Assembly (NCBI GenBank): GCA_026000755.1
Contig: BNZC01000004.1
Coordinates: forward strand, 10,380-74,379
Origin: Clostridia bacterium
GTDB lineage: Bacteria; Bacillota; Clostridia; Lachnospirales; Lachnospiraceae
Direction of reading: 5' to 3'
DNA: 64,000 nt
The position numbers and the translations under genes were made by a program. This document shows positions 55,178-63,837 of this stretch, in pieces; positions within the stretch are counted from its first letter, which is position 1; each line of letters starts with the position of its first letter. The notes under the pieces are model-generated. The model did not search any database and had not been told where the DNA came from. It saw only the letters and a program-made list of their open reading frames with translations.

Positions 55178-56224
55178 ATGAACAATTTACTTATTTGCGG
55201 TGGTGCAGGTTATATCGGCTCACATTGTTTACGGGTACTGCGGGATACAGGCTACAATTGTATCGTTTACGATAATCTGTCCGAGGGACATAGACAAGCC
55301 GTCCGGGGCTTTCCCTTAGAAGTAGGCGAGCTGTCGGATACGGCATTACTGGCGGATACAATCCGTAAGTACCAAGTAGATAGCGTACTGCATTTTGCTG
55401 CGTTTGCCTTGGTTGGTGTCAGTATGCACAAGCCGATAGAGTATTATCAAAATAATATCGCAGGGACGGCAAGTTTGCTTGATGCTATGTGCCGTACCGG
55501 AGTAAAACGCATCGTGTTTTCTTCTACCTGTGCAACTTACGGAGAAAATGTGCCTGTTCCGATTACGGAAGATGTGCCGCAAAATCCCTGTAATCCATAT
55601 GGCGAATCGAAGTTGGCAGTTGAAAAGTTGTTACAACGTTGTGATGACGCATACGGCATAAAATCGGTGGCACTCCGTTATTTCAACGCCGCCGGGGCAA
55701 TGCCGGACGGCAGTATCGGTGAAGACCACAAACTTGAAACGCATTTAATACCGCTTGTGTTACGGGAAGCGTTACGGAATGAGGGCAAGTTGAAAGTGTT
55801 CGGAACCGACTATCAGACGAAGGACGGAAGCTGTGTTCGCGATTACATTCACGTACTTGACCTTGCTGTTGCCCATTTGCAAGCCTTGCGTTATCTTGAA
55901 TGTGGCGGTGTGACAGACTGTTTTAATCTTGGAACAGGAGTAGGCTCAAGCGTATTTGAGCTGATCAATACCGCACGTGAAATTACGGGAATTGACATAA
56001 AATACCGTAAAGATGACAGGAGAGAGGGAGACCCGGCGACACTTGTTGCGGCGTTTGACAAAGCGAGGAACATTCTGGGTTGGAATCCGGAACACAGCAA
56101 TTTGCATACAATTATATCCGATGCTTGGGCGTGGCACAAAACCCACCCGAATGGATTTGAGGAGGAGTTATTGGGAAAACAACCACCGTCTTCCACGGAT
56201 TCAGACAATACATACGCACGCTGA
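55178..56224 (+). CDS. galE: UDP-glucose 4-epimerase
   Basis: 348 residues from ATG 55178. Short-chain dehydrogenase/epimerase: LLICGGAGYIGSHC (NAD), FSSTCATYGEN, NPYGESKLAVEK (catalytic YxxxK), ALRYFNAAGA, VRDYIHVLDLA. Interconverts UDP-glucose and UDP-galactose, supplying galactose (or GalNAc) for the glycan. GTGA overlap region with the upstream radical SAM gene. Confidence 0.93.
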   Translation: MNNLLICGGAGYIGSHCLRVLRDTGYNCIVYDNLSEGHRQAVRGFPLEVGELSDTALLADTIRKYQVDSVLHFAAFALVGVSMHKPIEYYQNNIAGTASLLDAMCRTGVKRIVFSSTCATYGENVPVPITEDVPQNPCNPYGESKLAVEKLLQRCDDAYGIKSVALRYFNAAGAMPDGSIGEDHKLETHLIPLVLREALRNEGKLKVFGTDYQTKDGSCVRDYIHVLDLAVAHLQALRYLECGGVTDCFNLGTGVGSSVFELINTAREITGIDIKYRKDDRREGDPATLVAAFDKARNILGWNPEHSNLHTIISDAWAWHKTHPNGFEEELLGKQPPSSTDSDNTYAR

Positions 56225-56242
56225 ATAAACCAAAGGAGTAAC

Positions 56243-57295
56243 ATGATAACCGATATCATTTTGCAATATTCTAAATTTGCCTTTTATGGTGCACAAGTTG
56301 TGGCATATGGTGCATATACGGCGATAAAGCATTTCTGCAAGCGTTTACCGGAATGCTTTGTGGTGAGTAGTCTTTCCGGCAATCCCGGTGCAATTGACGG
56401 CATACCTGTACAAACACCGGATACTCTTTCAAGTGATACGTTGATTATTATAGCAGTAACAGAGGTGTTGCAAGATGAAATTGCCGATACCTTGCACAAA
56501 AGCGGATTTCATCACACAGTCAAACTGACTGCACATGAGGAACATTTGCTGATGTCAAACTATTACGCAGGCATTGGCAAATTTCCCTTGGCAGATGCTA
56601 AAATCAGCAATGATACAGGCTTTAATGATGTGGACTTTACGTTGTACGAAATACGGAATCATCTTGATATGCCCTTGCAAAATGCACCCAAACTTAAACC
56701 TTGGGAAATTCCGATTCAGGCAGGAGCAGAACTTACGGATATTCGTATCTGTGAGCAACTTGATAATGCCGGTAAGAACATATCAAGCAAGAACAGGAAA
56801 TACTGCGAAACGAGTGCGATGTACTGGGCATGGAAAAACGCAAAATCTTCTTGGATAGGGCTGGAACATTATAGGCGGCATTTGTTGATTAGCCCTGATA
56901 TGCTACAGGACAATATTGATGTTATTTTGCCTTTCCCTTATATGTGTTGTCCCAATGTGCAAGCACAACTGAATCGCTTTGTTGACAAAGAGCTTGTTAA
57001 AGCCTTACAGTCGGCATTAAAGACTTTGCACCCGAATCATTATGATTGTTATATGGAGTGTTTAAGCGGAAGGTATCATTATGCATATAATTTAATAGTC
57101 GCAAAGTCACAAGTATTTGCGGATTATTGTGAATGGGCGTTTGGAATAACCGACTATTTGGAGAGACTTACCATACCAAGTATAAAAAAAGCACGGGCAT
57201 TGGGGTATGTTATAGAAATGCTGACTTCCCTATATTTTATATCAAATCAAAACAATTTAATCATCAAACACGCTGAAAAAGCGATTTATACTTAG
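56243..57295 (+). CDS. DUF4422 putative glycosyltransferase with N-terminal Rossmann-like module
   Basis: 350 residues. N-terminal FAFYGAQVVAYGAYTAIKHF (about 12-31) is a variant of the shared module. The C-terminal part carries DUF4422 hallmarks: IQAGAELTD, ISSKNRKYCETSAMYWAWKN, WIGLEHYRRHL. DUF4422 proteins are predicted glycosyltransferases in capsule and lipopolysaccharide loci. Starts after AAAGGAGTAAC. Confidence 0.82.
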   Translation: MITDIILQYSKFAFYGAQVVAYGAYTAIKHFCKRLPECFVVSSLSGNPGAIDGIPVQTPDTLSSDTLIIIAVTEVLQDEIADTLHKSGFHHTVKLTAHEEHLLMSNYYAGIGKFPLADAKISNDTGFNDVDFTLYEIRNHLDMPLQNAPKLKPWEIPIQAGAELTDIRICEQLDNAGKNISSKNRKYCETSAMYWAWKNAKSSWIGLEHYRRHLLISPDMLQDNIDVILPFPYMCCPNVQAQLNRFVDKELVKALQSALKTLHPNHYDCYMECLSGRYHYAYNLIVAKSQVFADYCEWAFGITDYLERLTIPSIKKARALGYVIEMLTSLYFISNQNNLIIKHAEKAIYT

Positions 57296-57365
57296 CGAGA
57301 TACAATGGCTAGAACACAAAGCTTGCTAAAATACGGCATAAAATACGATCAGACAGGAGTGGAAA

Positions 57366-58307
57366 ATGGATAAAATACTTGTAACAGGCGGTGCCGGATT
57401 TATCGGTTCGCATTTGTGTAAACGATTGCTCCATGAGGGAAACGAGGTGATTTGCACGGACAATCTTTTCACCGGCAGCAAAGCAAATATTCGTGAATTG
57501 TTCCAAAATCCAAATTTTGAATTTATTCGTCATGACATCATTGACACCTTGCATATCGAGGTTGATAAAATTTACAACCTGGCTTGTCCTGCGAGTCCTC
57601 CGCACTATCAAAACGATCCCATCAAGACGATCAAAACAAACATCCTTGGCACAATGAATATGCTTGGGATTGCAAAACGTCTCAAAATTCGTGTGCTTCA
57701 AGCCAGCACAAGCGAAGTATACGGTGACCCTGACAATGCCCATCATCCGCAAGATGAGTCCTACTGGGGCAATGTAAATCCAATCGGTATACGTTCTTGC
57801 TATGACGAGGGTAAGCGTGTCGCTGAAACCTTGTGCTTTGACTATCATAGGCAAAATGGGGTTGACATAAAAGTGATCCGTATTTTTAATACCTATGGGC
57901 CGAATATGAAGATCAATGACGGACGTGTCGTATCGAACTTTATTGTGCAGGCGATCAAAGGGGATAAGATTACGATTTACGGAAACGGACAACAAACACG
58001 CAGTTTTTGCTATGTTGATGACTTGGTAGACGGTATGGTGCGGCTTATGGAAAGTGAACCGGGATTTACCGGACCGTGTAATATCGGGAATCCTTCTGAA
58101 TTTACAATGCTTGAGCTTGCAGAAAAAGTAATCAAATTGACGGGAAGCAAATCGAAAATCGTATTTGAGCCGTTACCGCAAGATGATCCCAAACAACGCA
58201 AACCGGATATATCGCTTGCAAAAGAAAAGCTAAATTGGGAGCCTAAAATTGCGCTTGACGAGGGGCTACTTAAGACGATTGCATATTTTAAGGGTGTTTG
58301 CGTATGA
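57366..58307 (+). CDS. uxs: UDP-glucuronate decarboxylase (UDP-xylose synthase)
   Basis: 313 residues. [42 protein letters not shown] (typical of UXS), [25 protein letters not shown] (YxxxK), [10 protein letters not shown]. Converts UDP-glucuronate, from the 42346 dehydrogenase, to UDP-xylose. A 70-bp gap precedes it, with an AAAATACG direct repeat (57329 and 57340). Confidence 0.9.
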   Translation: MDKILVTGGAGFIGSHLCKRLLHEGNEVICTDNLFTGSKANIRELFQNPNFEFIRHDIIDTLHIEVDKIYNLACPASPPHYQNDPIKTIKTNILGTMNMLGIAKRLKIRVLQASTSEVYGDPDNAHHPQDESYWGNVNPIGIRSCYDEGKRVAETLCFDYHRQNGVDIKVIRIFNTYGPNMKINDGRVVSNFIVQAIKGDKITIYGNGQQTRSFCYVDDLVDGMVRLMESEPGFTGPCNIGNPSEFTMLELAEKVIKLTGSKSKIVFEPLPQDDPKQRKPDISLAKEKLNWEPKIALDEGLLKTIAYFKGVCV

Positions 58308-58960
58308 ACATAAAATTCTCTGCATCGATGATGTGTGCGGACTATGGGCATTTGGAAGAGGAAGTCAAAAACCTGGAAGCGGCAGGTGTCGATGCGTTTC
58401 ATGTGGATATAATGGACGGAGAATTTGTACATAACTTTGGTATGGGCATACACGATTTGCAGTATATAAAATCAGTTGCGACTCGCCCCATCGAATGTCA
58501 TTTGATGATAAAAGAACCGGTGCGTTATGTCAAGTTGTTCGCAAAATGCGGAGCGGATATCTTGTACGTGCATCCCGAAAGTGGTTATCAAATTGGGGAA
58601 ACCATACAGCGCATTATGGAATGCGGGGTCACGCCGGGAATTGCGATCAATCCCACAACCTCGGTTGAAAGTGCACTTGAATTGTTTCATTTGGTGAAAC
58701 GTGTGTTGATTATGACGGTGAATCCCGGTCATGCGGGGCAAGTTTTTTTGCCGTTTATTGAAAAGAAAATCAGTAAATTGATTGAAATCAAAGAAGAATA
58801 CGGACTGGAATTTTTTTGGGACGGACACGCTTCTCCGGATAATGTGCGTAAATTCACGCATCTTGGTATCGATGGTTTCGTCCTGGGAACGGCATCGTTA
58901 TTCGGAAAAGACCGTCCGTATCAAGAGATAATCTTGGAATTGCGAGGTGAGCAAAGTTGA
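58304..58960 (+). CDS. Ribulose-phosphate 3-epimerase family protein
   Basis: 218-residue TIM barrel of the Rpe family: [63 protein letters not shown]. Ordinary Rpe has VDGG before the last phosphate loop; here it is WDGH, so it is a paralogue that may act on another pentulose/hexulose phosphate. ATGA overlap with uxs and TTGA overlap with the cytidylyltransferase place it in a precursor pathway. Confidence 0.82.
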   Translation: MNIKFSASMMCADYGHLEEEVKNLEAAGVDAFHVDIMDGEFVHNFGMGIHDLQYIKSVATRPIECHLMIKEPVRYVKLFAKCGADILYVHPESGYQIGETIQRIMECGVTPGIAINPTTSVESALELFHLVKRVLIMTVNPGHAGQVFLPFIEKKISKLIEIKEEYGLEFFWDGHASPDNVRKFTHLGIDGFVLGTASLFGKDRPYQEIILELRGEQS

Positions 58961-59619
58961 ATGCAGGACTGATATTGGCGGGCGGTAGCAGTGAGCGATT
59001 GATAGCTTATGATACACCGAAACAGTTTATCGAAGTTGGTGGGAGAATGATCATTTCCTATTGCCTGCGGACTTTTGAACAATGTCCGGATATAGATGTG
59101 ATTTGTGTCGTTGCCGATAAAAGTTGGCGGTCACAAATCGGCAATTATATTTTTGCCGATCCGGGTGATTCGCGCCAGCAGTCTATTTATAACGGGCTGT
59201 TGGCACTTAAGGCATCTTCACCGAATTGTGTTGTGGTACACGATGCGGCACGTCCCTGTGTGACGGTGCAAAATATCAGCGATTATATAAAAGCCGCAGA
59301 TGAGTATGACGGAAGTACCCCGTACCTACCTGTGACGGAAACGATATATCGCAGTTTTAATGCAAAAACGATAGCGGGAACGCTTAATCGCGATGAACTT
59401 TTGATTGGGCAAACGCCCGAATGTTACGATTTTGAACCGTATTTGGCAGCAAACGAAAAATATGTGGATATGTTGGGGGATTTTCACGGCAGCAGCGAAT
59501 TGGCGGTTAAATCCGGAATGAAAATCGCCCTTGCAAAAGGGAATCCCGATAACTTCAAGATAACAACCAATGCCGATTTAGAGAAGTTCAAATCTATTAT
59601 AAACGGAGAACAAGGATGA
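58957..59619 (+). CDS. IspD/TarI-family cytidylyltransferase
   Basis: 220 residues from TTG 58957. LILAGGSSERL, DTPKQFIEVGGRMI, VHDAARPCVT, ETIYRS, QTPECYDFE. The family makes CDP-ME (IspD) or CDP-ribitol (TarI). Since it is embedded between an Rpe-like and an alcohol dehydrogenase gene, a TarI-like role making a CDP-alditol for a teichoic-type polymer is more likely than isoprenoid synthesis. Starts and ends with overlaps. Confidence 0.82.
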   Translation: MNAGLILAGGSSERLIAYDTPKQFIEVGGRMIISYCLRTFEQCPDIDVICVVADKSWRSQIGNYIFADPGDSRQQSIYNGLLALKASSPNCVVVHDAARPCVTVQNISDYIKAADEYDGSTPYLPVTETIYRSFNAKTIAGTLNRDELLIGQTPECYDFEPYLAANEKYVDMLGDFHGSSELAVKSGMKIALAKGNPDNFKITTNADLEKFKSIINGEQG

Positions 59620-60521
59620 AGGCCTGGGTTTTGCATGGTATAAATGATATGAAACAGGAAGCGGTCGCCGAACCGGTCTTACATGACGGCGAAGTTCTCG
59701 TTCAGGTAAAGGCGGCGGGAATTTGTTCGTCAGACATTTCTCGTGTCTATGTAAACGGTGCCTATCATTATCCGATTATTCTCGGTCACGAGTTTTCCGG
59801 CGTAACAATGGAGGGGCGGCGTGTGGGTGTTTTTCCGTTGTTGCCATGTTTTACCTGTGACAGTTGCAGGCAAAACCGATACGAAACCTGTTCAAATTAC
59901 GGATACATTGGCTCACGCCAAAATGGCGCATTTGCGGAATCTGTTGCCGTGCCAAAGTGGAATTTGATGGATTTGCCTGACACACTTAGCTTTGAACACG
60001 CCGCAATGCTTGAACCCGCTTCGGTTGCACTCCACGCCGTGAAACACTTTGACTTGACAAATGTCAATACTGCGGCGGTAGTCGGCAACGGCACAATCGG
60101 TCGGCTCATCGCAAAATGGCTGAACATTTATGGTGTGGAAAAAGTCAGCGTAATCGGTCGAAACGATAACACGCCACAAAATATGGATGCTTGCATTGAA
60201 GCAGTAGGCAGTGTGGATGCACTGAAACGGTGCATTGATGCGGTACGCCCAAACGGTCAGATTGTGCTTGTCGGAAATCCAAATGCCGAGTTTGGCTTGG
60301 AACAGAAATTATACTGGCAAATTCTCCGCAAGCAACTAATCTTGCGGGGTTCGTGGAATGGGTCATTTCGAGTGGACTGGCAAGAGACAATGGATAATAT
60401 AGATCAGTTGGATTTGGATGAACTGATTTCGCACCGCTTTTCGTTTAACGAACTGGATAAAGCAGTGGCGATGATGAAGAATAAGACGGAGCGTTATTCT
60501 AAGGTTATGATTCGTGTCTGA
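59616..60521 (+). CDS. Zinc-dependent alcohol dehydrogenase (TarJ-like)
   Basis: 301 residues, medium-chain dehydrogenase. Catalytic zinc ligands in GICSSDIS and GHEFSGV; structural zinc cysteines in CFTCDSCRQNRYETC; nucleotide-binding VVGNGTIGRL. It is about 40 residues shorter than usual. Next to the Rpe-like and TarI-like genes it is predicted to reduce a ketose phosphate to an alditol phosphate (as TarJ does for ribitol 5-phosphate). ATGA overlap with the cytidylyltransferase. Confidence 0.82.
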   Translation: MKAWVLHGINDMKQEAVAEPVLHDGEVLVQVKAAGICSSDISRVYVNGAYHYPIILGHEFSGVTMEGRRVGVFPLLPCFTCDSCRQNRYETCSNYGYIGSRQNGAFAESVAVPKWNLMDLPDTLSFEHAAMLEPASVALHAVKHFDLTNVNTAAVVGNGTIGRLIAKWLNIYGVEKVSVIGRNDNTPQNMDACIEAVGSVDALKRCIDAVRPNGQIVLVGNPNAEFGLEQKLYWQILRKQLILRGSWNGSFRVDWQETMDNIDQLDLDELISHRFSFNELDKAVAMMKNKTERYSKVMIRV

Positions 60522-61130
60522 ATTTGTCAAGAACAGGGTGGAGTATTTGAAATCCGTAACAATTGCAGTTTAACATCAGCTTGTTTCTTTGCAAAAATTG
60601 CTCATCACGACCGCCCCTATACCGATAACATCATTAAATGGCTCGATAAACATTTTCTGTCATTTGTTGATTATTATAAGTTAGCAGTCTATGCCCTTGA
60701 GAAAAATACGCCGCCTGTACCGCCTGCCAATCTCGTACCGTTTGAGAATTGTTTGCAAATCCCCAAAGGGAATTCGGTGATTTTATCACCTTATGCAAAA
60801 AGTGTGGTGGAATTGCCACCAGAATTTTGGGAGAAAATCGCTGCTGATTATTCGGCAAAGGGTTATGAAATTTTCACAAACGCAGTTGGTGACGAACTTC
60901 CGATTTGCGGAACATGGTTGCTCAATATTCCTCTCTCTCAAATGATTTCCGCCGCCGAGTATGCCGGAACTTTTATAGGTATCCGTAGTGGCTTGTGCGA
61001 TGTTCTGCACTCTGCGAAGTGTCACAAGACGATTGTATTTCCCGATTGTTTTTATAGCACAACACTACATAAAGTTGCAGATTTTTTTATGCTTCCCGGT
61101 TGGGATCATGTTATCATTGAAAATAAATAA
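60522..61130 (+). pseudogene. 5'-truncated glycosyltransferase remnant
   Basis: Right after the dehydrogenase stop, the same frame stays open for about 202 codons (ICQEQGGVFEIRNNCS... to ...GWDHVIIENK), with no ATG and no ribosome binding site. The only candidate start is TTG 60753. The sequence (SVILSPYAKSVVELPPEFW; FTNAVGDELPI; SAAEYAGTFIGIRSGLCDVLHSA; VFPDCFYS) looks like the C-terminal half of a family 9-like or related glycosyltransferase found in Clostridia. Probably the end of a gene cut by recombination at the cluster boundary. Confidence 0.72.
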
Positions 61131-61141
61131 GTGCGATGTTA

Positions 61142-61540
61142 TCAGCTTCCTAGTTTAAGTTCTTCTTTTAAGGCTTTTTGAAGCACTTGTGAAAAATTCA
61201 CATTGGCTTTGTCAGCTCTTTGATTAAGCCAAGAAGGAATATTAAGCGTTTTTTTGACTAATTTATTTTCATAATACCTCCTATACTCATCTGTATCTGC
61301 GGCTATAAGAGTAACAATATCGTTATCTTGGACATTTAGAGCTTTCATTTTAGATGCTATTGGTATTGATTCTTTGCTTTCTTCCATGCGGTACAATGCT
61401 AGGCACAAAAAATCTTCTGCCATTTCTATGCACTCTGCTTCGTTCTCTCCCTGTGTTGCACCTTTTTGGATGTCCGGGAAATAGACGCTATAGCCGCCTT
61501 CTTCTTCCGGATGAAAGACTGCCGGATAAACATACTTCAT
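61142..61540 (-). CDS. hicB: HicB-family antitoxin
   Basis: 132 residues. The N-terminal HicB fold (VFHPEEEGGYSVYFPDIQKGATQG; AECIEMAEDFLCLAL) is a degenerate RNase H-like fold that binds HicA. The C-terminal ribbon-helix-helix (VKKTLNIPSWLNQRADKANVNF) binds the operator. It lies 42 bases after hicA, same strand, with GGAGG before the ATG. Confidence 0.92.
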   Translation of the reverse strand: MKYVYPAVFHPEEEGGYSVYFPDIQKGATQGENEAECIEMAEDFLCLALYRMEESKESIPIASKMKALNVQDNDIVTLIAADTDEYRRYYENKLVKKTLNIPSWLNQRADKANVNFSQVLQKALKEELKLGS

Positions 61541-61582
61541 AAAAATACCTCCTCTATTTCATGCGGTGAGCCGGACTTGATG

Positions 61583-61768
61583 TTATTTAATTCCCAAGTT
61601 TTTCATGATTCGTTCTGCCGTTCCTTTTTTGATTTCCTGTGATTGATGTCGGGGAATCTGGGTCTCTGCTCCATTGTGTGAATTGACGTAAACATCATGT
61701 CGCTTTCCGTGTTCCTTAAATTTTACTCCTTGTTTTTTTAAGTAGCGTACCAGTTCGCTTACTGTCAT
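61583..61768 (-). CDS. hicA: HicA-family mRNA interferase toxin
   Basis: 61 residues, double-stranded RNA-binding-like fold: SELVRYLKKQGVKFKEHGKRHDVYVN, PRHQSQEIKKGTAERIMKNLG. The usual catalytic His of the GSH motif is seen as GKRHDVY. First gene of the hicA-hicB operon, which is the usual order. AAAGGGAAATATAA precedes the ATG. Confidence 0.9.
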   Translation of the reverse strand: MTVSELVRYLKKQGVKFKEHGKRHDVYVNSHNGAETQIPRHQSQEIKKGTAERIMKNLGIK

Positions 61769-61951
61769 TTATATTTCCCTTTCTCTATTATAGTAGCACG
61801 TATTTGCTACGTGGTCAACGGTGGAACGTAAAATATTATAAAAATTTTTAATCAAAAATCAAACAACACCACAAAGTTTTGAATGCAATGTGGTTACAGT
61901 AACGATGTACCACAAGTATACTATAATTGCGAAAAAAGAAAGGGAACTATC

Positions 61952-62008
61952 ATGGGAAAGGGTAAGAAAGTTAATAAGAGCAGAAAAAAGAGCAATAAAA
62001 AGGGTTGA
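61952..62008 (+). CDS. 18-residue basic micro-ORF
   Basis: Encodes MGKGKKVNKSRKKSNKKG, nine Lys/Arg out of 18. AAAGGGAA lies about seven bases before the ATG and TATAAT at 61922-61927 upstream, with a GTTACaGTAAC palindrome (61893-61903) where a -35 or operator would be. There is no terminator directly after; tRNA-Trp on the other strand begins 12 bases later. It could be a real small protein or a chance ORF. I do not recognise it. Confidence 0.4.
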   Translation: MGKGKKVNKSRKKSNKKG

Positions 62009-62019
62009 TAAACTAAGAG

Positions 62020-62090
62020 CAGGGGAAGAGGGATTCGAACCCCCATGAACGGTTTTGGAGACCGCAATACTGCCATTGTATGATTCCCCT
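62020..62090 (-). tRNA. tRNA-Trp (CCA anticodon)
   Basis: Read on the minus strand: acceptor AGGGGAA/TTCCCCT with discriminator G; D stem ATAC/GTAT with a small loop; anticodon stem GCGGT/ACCGT with loop CTCCAAA giving anticodon CCA; T arm GGGGG-TTCGAAT-CCCTC. 71 bases. CCA end not encoded. All stems pair (G-T pairs in the anticodon and T stems). Confidence 0.9.
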
Positions 62091-62109
62091 TTGGAGTTAA
62101 GCACTCATT

Positions 62110-62136
62110 CTGTTATGATTCTGCGAATCATAACAG
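62110..62136. repeat. Perfect 11-bp hairpin upstream of tRNA-Trp
   Basis: CTGTTATGATT (62110-62120), loop CTGCG, AATCATAACAG (62126-62136). No T-run follows. It sits 20 bases before the 5' end of the tRNA on the minus strand. Confidence 0.75.
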
Positions 62137-62197
62137 GCATTCGTCGCTCGCCGAACGCACAAGCACGTTCTTCTCGCTTGCACTCATTCGATTATAT

Positions 62198-62228
62198 AAA
62201 AAAGACTTTGTTTTGTCAAGTCTTTTTT
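62198..62228. terminator. Bidirectional terminator next to the IS
   Basis: AAAAAAGACTT (62198-62208) pairs with AAGTCTTTTTT (62218-62228). Its right arm is the first part of the 27-bp direct repeat that flanks the IS element. Confidence 0.8.
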
Positions 62229-62246
62229 TGCAATTTTCAAACAAAA
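62220..62246. repeat. 27-bp direct repeat, left copy (target-site duplication)
   Basis: Identical to 63838-63864 over 27 bases. IS1202 of Streptococcus pneumoniae is known for 27-bp direct repeats, which fits the transposase type found between the copies. Confidence 0.85.
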
Positions 62247-62355
62247 TATGGTTAACATATGATAATGTCCTAGTATAACACAAATGAAAATGTCTCACAC
62301 GAATAAGAAAACTGTGTTATGATAAATCCCTATGAAAGAAATGGGGAGGATTAAA

Positions 62356-63765
62356 ATGAGAGAGGTATTATTGACTATGACTGAATTGCAGAAATACCAG
62401 ATTATCAAAAAACTGACAGACGAGGATGGAAACAAAAAGACTGCTGCTATAAAAATCGGCTGCACACTCCGCCACATCAACCGCATGATTGCAGGCTATC
62501 GCAGCGGTGGAAAAGCCTTTTTCGTACATGGAAACCATGCACACAAACCAACCACTATGATTGCAGAAGAAACACGGAAACTGCTCCTTGACCTATATGC
62601 CACCAAATATGCCGGGTCTAATTTTGCACACTACACAGAGCTACTGGCAGAGCGGGAAAACATTTGCGTATCAAAAAGCTATGTACGCCGAGTCTTTCGG
62701 GAAGATGACATCCTGTCCCCGAAAGCCCATAAAACAACACGTAAAAACCTTGCTAAAAAACTGCGGGAACAACAAAAGGCAGCTACAACAAAAAAGGAAT
62801 TGGCCGCCGTCTGCTCCGCCATCCTTGACCTAGAAGATGCCCATCCTAGGCGACCAAGGTGCTTACATTTCGGAGAGCTGGCTCAAATGGATGCCTCGGA
62901 ATTCCTCTGGTTTGGCGACATCAAAACACACTTGCATCTCGCCGTGGATGATTCTACCGGGATTCTCGTCGGAGGATATTTCGATATGCAGGAAACCTTA
63001 GATGGATACTATAATGTTCTGTACCAGATACTATGTGAATATGGGATTCCCTATGGTTTTCTTACGGATAAGCGAACGGTATTTGAGTACAAGAAGAAAA
63101 ACGAAACAGCGGTCGAGAAAGACACCTTCACACAGTTCGGATATGCCTGTAAACGCTTGGGAATCGAAATCAAGACGACCAGTGTCCCACAAGCGAAAGG
63201 GCGAGTCGAAAGGATGAATGCCACCCTTCAATCCCGCCTTCCCGTAGAACTAAAGCTCGAAGGAATTACAACGATCGCTGCAGCAAATGAATTCCTAAAC
63301 TCCTACATAAAGAAATTCAACCAGCGGTTTGCCCTTCCCATCAATCATAGCAGTTCCGTGTTTGAAAAGCAACCCTCTGCGGAAGAAATAAATTTAATCC
63401 TTTCCGTGCTTGCTCCTCGCAAGGTGGACGGCGGAAGCTGCATTAAATATCACAACAAGTATTACCTGCCTATTGATGCAAGAGGACTTGCCGTCCATTA
63501 CCGCAAGGGAACCGCTGCCATTGCCATCAAAGCATTTGACGGCGAACTCTACTGTTCCATCAATGACATCTCTTATGCACTAGAAGAGGTTAAAATACAC
63601 CAAGAAGCTTCTCCTGCATTTGCTCCCATAGTTCTTAAGAAAGAACCACGGAAACGCTATGTACCACCCAAGGATCATCCGTGGAGGTCTTCTTTCCTAA
63701 AACATATGCACAGCCAAGCACACCGCAATGAGTCAGAAATACCAACTGATTTTATATGCACTTAA
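62356..63765 (+). CDS. ISNCY-family (IS1202-type) DDE transposase
   Basis: 469 residues from ATG 62356, six bases after GGGGAGG; an ATG at 62332 lies before this site. N-terminal helix-turn-helix (DGNKKTAAIKIGCTLRHINRMI). RNase H-type integrase core with acidic triad candidates in AQMDASEF, FLTDKRTVFEY and KGRVERMNATLQSRLPVEL. C-terminal DNA-binding region (YHNKYYLPID). Appears complete. Confidence 0.9.
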   Translation: MREVLLTMTELQKYQIIKKLTDEDGNKKTAAIKIGCTLRHINRMIAGYRSGGKAFFVHGNHAHKPTTMIAEETRKLLLDLYATKYAGSNFAHYTELLAERENICVSKSYVRRVFREDDILSPKAHKTTRKNLAKKLREQQKAATTKKELAAVCSAILDLEDAHPRRPRCLHFGELAQMDASEFLWFGDIKTHLHLAVDDSTGILVGGYFDMQETLDGYYNVLYQILCEYGIPYGFLTDKRTVFEYKKKNETAVEKDTFTQFGYACKRLGIEIKTTSVPQAKGRVERMNATLQSRLPVELKLEGITTIAAANEFLNSYIKKFNQRFALPINHSSSVFEKQPSAEEINLILSVLAPRKVDGGSCIKYHNKYYLPIDARGLAVHYRKGTAAIAIKAFDGELYCSINDISYALEEVKIHQEASPAFAPIVLKKEPRKRYVPPKDHPWRSSFLKHMHSQAHRNESEIPTDFICT

Positions 63766-63772
63766 ACACCAA

Positions 63773-63795
63773 CAGCACCGGAAAAACCGGTGCTG
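63773..63795 (+). terminator. Hairpin after the IS transposase
   Basis: CAGCACCGG, loop AAAAA, CCGGTGCTG: perfect nine-bp stem eight bases after the transposase stop. There is no clear T-run, so it may stop readthrough weakly or protect the mRNA end. Confidence 0.6.
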
Positions 63796-63837
63796 ATATA
63801 AAAAGAATTTTAGGACATTTTCAAAAACGCTTGACAG

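Larger units (their letters stand above)
62247..63837 (+). mobile_element. IS1202-like insertion sequence (ISNCY group)
   Basis: About 1.59 kb between the two 27-bp repeats, with one transposase gene. The ends are weakly inverted: TGATAATGTCCTA (62260-62272) matches the complement of the right-end TAGGACATTTTCA. A hairpin (63773-63781/63787-63795, loop AAAAA) follows the transposase stop. The exact duplication suggests a recent, intact insertion. Confidence 0.8.

Noticed and set aside
57327..57347. Match of the predicted guide (38126-38145, complement) to AAAATACG repeats before uxs
   Set aside because: Only 10 contiguous bases match, in AT-rich sequence, with mismatches at the TAM-proximal end and no clear TAM. 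Not enough to call a target.
61859..62104. ORF on the minus strand covering the tRNA-Trp region
   Set aside because: It spans the tRNA gene and the micro-ORF, lacks a ribosome binding site, and has no recognisable protein features.
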